A stretch of 9,417 nt of DNA from Bacteroidota bacterium (GTDB lineage Bacteria; Bacteroidota; Bacteroidia; Flavobacteriales_F; PHOS-HE28). Below the pieces are notes generated by a model, which saw nothing but the letters and a program-made list of their open reading frames with translations, was not told where the DNA came from and made no database searches. Position numbers and translations under genes: made by a program. Shown one piece after another: positions 7,680 to 9,417 of this stretch (positions are counted from its first letter, which is position 1; each line of letters starts with the position of its first letter). The DNA lies in contig JAEYWT010000402.1 in the NCBI GenBank assembly GCA_023428865.1, positions 1 through 9,417 of the forward strand, given 5' to 3'.

Positions 7680-9281
7680 ATGCGCATCACGCTACTCTCC
7701 CTAACGCTACTTTTCGCTTCGTCCGCGAACGCACAAACCTGTTCCTGGCTTACCGATGCGCCCATGGCGTATACCGCTAACCCGAGCATGCCCAAGGTGG
7801 CGCTGGGTTCTGCATCGGGATATCTGGTGGCGTCCCGTCAACTTTCGGGCATCTTCGCCTATGGTGCGGATATCTACGGTGAAGCCGTTTTGGAACAGCT
7901 CGATCCGCTCTCCGGTGCGGTGCTATGGTCCTGCCCACTGAGCGATTCTGTGAATGTGGAGAGTGTGGCCGTTGGTGCCGATGGTGTAGCCTACTATGCT
8001 GGAAGGTTCATGGGTTCCTTGGCGTTGTGCGATGGTTCCACCCTTTCGGTCGGGCAAGGATCGGCGCTTTTCACCGTGCATCACTTCATGATCGCTGTGG
8101 ACCTGAATACGGGCTTGCTGAAATGGAGCCGAGACCTTTCACTTGAGCATCCAGAAGGCTTGTCGGTGCCATCCATCGCCATCGATCCGCAAGGCCGTAT
8201 GTGGTATACCATGGCGGGTTGGGGGAGTGGTGAAGTGGTGCGCGTGGACGAATTCGGCGCCGATGTGGAGCTGCGCACGATAGAAGGGGTCCGCAGTTTC
8301 GGTACCATCAGTTTCGATCCCTGGGGTGGCCTTTATGTGAGCGGGTCGGTGGACGACAATGGCTTCACCTTCGCCGATGTATCCTACGCGGATTACGGCG
8401 GTACGGGCTACAATATGTTCCTGGTGCGCTACCGCCCCGATGGATCGGCGGGTTTCGCATCCTTCGCAGCGGACATCACCTTCCAGGATCCCACCGTGGT
8501 GGCGACAACCGATGGGCATGCGTACCTGGCAGGCAATTTGTTCGAGGCAACAAGCTGGGGCGATGTGGCATTCACCGGACCGAACTGGGGTGATGGTATG
8601 TTCCTGGTGCGAATGGATAGCACAGGTGTGTTCGAGTGGGGTGTGGAAAGCACCTCGGGCGAAGGTTCCATCCTAGGGGATATGTCACGTTCCAAGGGCC
8701 CGTGCATCACGATTGATGCGGCCAACAACCTGGTGCTGCTGGGTGAGGTGCGCGGTGTGGTGGACTGGGGCAGTGGCTATGTCAGTGGCAGCGGCCAACT
8801 CACCGATCGGGTGATCACGGTAGTCTCGTTCAACCCCGATGGGTACCCGATATGGGTGGCCAATAGTACCATCGGTAGCGGATACAAGACCGCACAGAGT
8901 ATTACCGCCGCTGCCATACCTGGTGCTGTGTACATGGCTGGTCATGTGCGTGATCCATTCACCTTCGGACCGCACAATGTGAACGAGGTGGATCAACAGG
9001 CGGCCGTGTTCGCCATGCTCGTGGATCTTCCAACTACGCTCAATGTCACATCTGCGGATAACTCCATGAACGCATGGCCGGTTCCTGCTAGAACGCAGGT
9101 CGTGCTTCAAGTGCAGCAAGAGCACGTTGGCCCAGCGAAGCTACTGGCCAGCGATGGCCGTACCATCCGGTCGTTGAACCTTCGTTCCGTTCAAGAGGTG
9201 CTCGACGTACAGGACTTGCCACCTGGCGCCTACTTCATTCGTGCTGCGAACGGCGCTGTTGTCCGTATCGTGAAAGAGTGA
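7680..9281 (+). CDS. Secreted beta-propeller protein with T9SS C-terminal sorting domain
   Basis: A 533-residue exported protein. The ATG at 7680 opens a clear signal peptide, MRITLLSLTLLFASSANAQ, with likely cleavage near A18-Q19, so translation starts here although the frame stays open far upstream across the antisense of the ATPase gene. The mature part repeats a blade-like motif (D-G/N, then a hydrophobic strand, then G, then a turn), for example GADGVAYYAGRFMGS (99-113), DPWGGLYVSGS (213-223), TDGHAYLAGN (277-286), DAANNLVLLGEVRGVVDW (346-363) and PGAVYMAGH (414-422). This suggests a propeller of the SBBP/PQQ-like kind with about six visible blades. Residues ~463-533 form a type A sorting domain (MNAWPVPARTQ, LLASDGRTIRSLNL, LPPGAYFIRA, ending VVRIVKE), which directs export through the type IX system and surface attachment or release. 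No catalytic residues are evident, so the role is unknown; binding or adhesion is plausible. Confidence 0.88.
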   Translation: MRITLLSLTLLFASSANAQTCSWLTDAPMAYTANPSMPKVALGSASGYLVASRQLSGIFAYGADIYGEAVLEQLDPLSGAVLWSCPLSDSVNVESVAVGADGVAYYAGRFMGSLALCDGSTLSVGQGSALFTVHHFMIAVDLNTGLLKWSRDLSLEHPEGLSVPSIAIDPQGRMWYTMAGWGSGEVVRVDEFGADVELRTIEGVRSFGTISFDPWGGLYVSGSVDDNGFTFADVSYADYGGTGYNMFLVRYRPDGSAGFASFAADITFQDPTVVATTDGHAYLAGNLFEATSWGDVAFTGPNWGDGMFLVRMDSTGVFEWGVESTSGEGSILGDMSRSKGPCITIDAANNLVLLGEVRGVVDWGSGYVSGSGQLTDRVITVVSFNPDGYPIWVANSTIGSGYKTAQSITAAAIPGAVYMAGHVRDPFTFGPHNVNEVDQQAAVFAMLVDLPTTLNVTSADNSMNAWPVPARTQVVLQVQQEHVGPAKLLASDGRTIRSLNLRSVQEVLDVQDLPPGAYFIRAANGAVVRIVKE

Positions 9282-9301
9282 TCGCATAGGAGGCACCGCG
9301 T

Positions 9302-9313
9302 TGATCCGGATCA
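9302..9313. repeat. Perfect 12-bp palindrome upstream of the Fur-family gene
   Basis: TGATCCGGATCA is identical to its reverse complement. It lies 20 bases after the stop of the propeller gene and ends 24 bases before the -7 element of the next gene. It could be an operator for a dimeric regulator. It is too short, with no loop or T-run, to be a good intrinsic terminator, and it does not resemble an AT-rich Fur box. Confidence 0.35.
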
Positions 9314-9329
9314 CACTACGTAGATGGCT

Positions 9330-9351
9330 ATGGCATGTACTTTTGTGCCAT
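9330..9351. promoter_or_regulatory. Inverted repeat bracketing the promoter of the Fur-family gene
   Basis: ATGGCA (9330-9335) and TGCCAT (9346-9351) are perfect inverted arms separated by 10 bases that contain the whole -7 element. The right arm overlaps the start codon. A dimer bound here would cover the promoter, so this is a reasonable candidate operator for autoregulation. Six-base arms can occur by chance, and the arms do not match a Fur or Zur box that I know. Confidence 0.3.
9338..9345 (+). promoter_or_regulatory. Bacteroidota -7 promoter element (TAnnTTTG) before the Fur-family gene
   Basis: TACTTTTG is an exact match to the Bacteroidota sigma-factor consensus TAnnTTTG. Only four bases separate it from the ATG at 9350. 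With the known element-to-start distance, transcription would begin at or within a few bases of the start codon, implying a leaderless or nearly leaderless mRNA. A -33 TTTG or TTG at the usual 19-21 base spacing is not evident. Confidence 0.5.
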
Positions 9352-9417
9352 GACCGTGTCGGAATTGTTGCGCAGCAAAGGCTTTCGTGTAACCACCTTG
9401 AGGTCGGAGCTGTTGAC
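9350..9417 (+). CDS. Fur-family transcriptional regulator, N-terminus only (cut by window edge)
   Basis: Only 22 codons are inside the window: MTVSELLRSKGFRVTTLRSE and two more residues. The pattern of a short helix, then L(R/K)xxGFRVTxxR, is the hallmark opening of Fur/Zur/PerR-type regulators, where this segment starts the winged-helix DNA-binding domain. Fur-family proteins are small, metal-sensing dimeric repressors; the metal-binding residues lie beyond the window, so Fur, Zur and PerR cannot be told apart. The ATG is chosen because it places the R-V-T motif about 14 residues in, as in the family, and directly follows a promoter element. The call rests on a short segment. Confidence 0.65.
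   Translation, partial: MTVSELLRSKGFRVTTLRSELL

Noticed and set aside
1..9417. Search for CRISPR arrays, tRNA or rRNA genes, riboswitches and defence systems
   Set aside because: No regularly spaced repeats, no cloverleaf-like or rRNA stretches, and no nuclease, methylase or toxin-antitoxin genes were seen by eye on either strand.

Overview
The window looks like chromosomal DNA from a member of the Bacteroidota, probably a Flavobacteriales-like lineage with fairly high GC. Four things point there: two C-terminal Por/T9SS-type sorting domains, a TPR-containing HisKA_3 histidine kinase paired with a LuxR-type regulator, an ABC-2 permease fused to an M1-type peptidase (an arrangement common in Bacteroidota), and a perfect match to the Bacteroidota promoter element TAnnTTTG. 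Start codons generally lack a Shine-Dalgarno sequence, which also fits.

Layout from left to right. Bases 1-75 (+) hold the last codons of a reading frame that resembles the C-terminus of an IS5/IS4-type DDE transposase. Bases 98-2614 (-) hold a two-gene signalling operon, with the histidine kinase upstream and the NarL/FixJ response regulator downstream. Bases ~2615-2993 hold no intact gene. They contain the (+) remnant of a secreted beta-propeller protein, with one propeller-blade segment in one frame and the C-terminal sorting domain in another. Bases 2995-7493 (-) hold an ABC exporter operon, with the ATPase first and a 1204-residue permease/M1-metallopeptidase fusion second; the two genes overlap by 4 bases (ATGA). 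Bases 7680-9281 (+) hold an intact secreted beta-propeller protein with a signal peptide and a T9SS sorting domain. From 9350 to the right edge (+) is the start of a Fur-family regulator.

How the genes work together. The ATPase (cytoplasm) and the permease/peptidase fusion (inner membrane, peptidase domain predicted periplasmic) should form one complex; its substrate cannot be read from the sequence. The histidine kinase senses through a TPR region that should be periplasmic and passes phosphate to the adjacent DNA-binding regulator; its target genes are unknown. The intact propeller protein is probably carried across the outer membrane by the type IX system. The remnant at 2.6-3.0 kb carries a related blade motif and is probably what is left of a similar protein.

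I found no convincing new multi-gene system. The most notable points are the split remnant between the two minus-strand operons, the altered but positionally conserved active-site motifs of the peptidase fusion, and the compact promoter/inverted-repeat arrangement directly over the start of the Fur-family gene.
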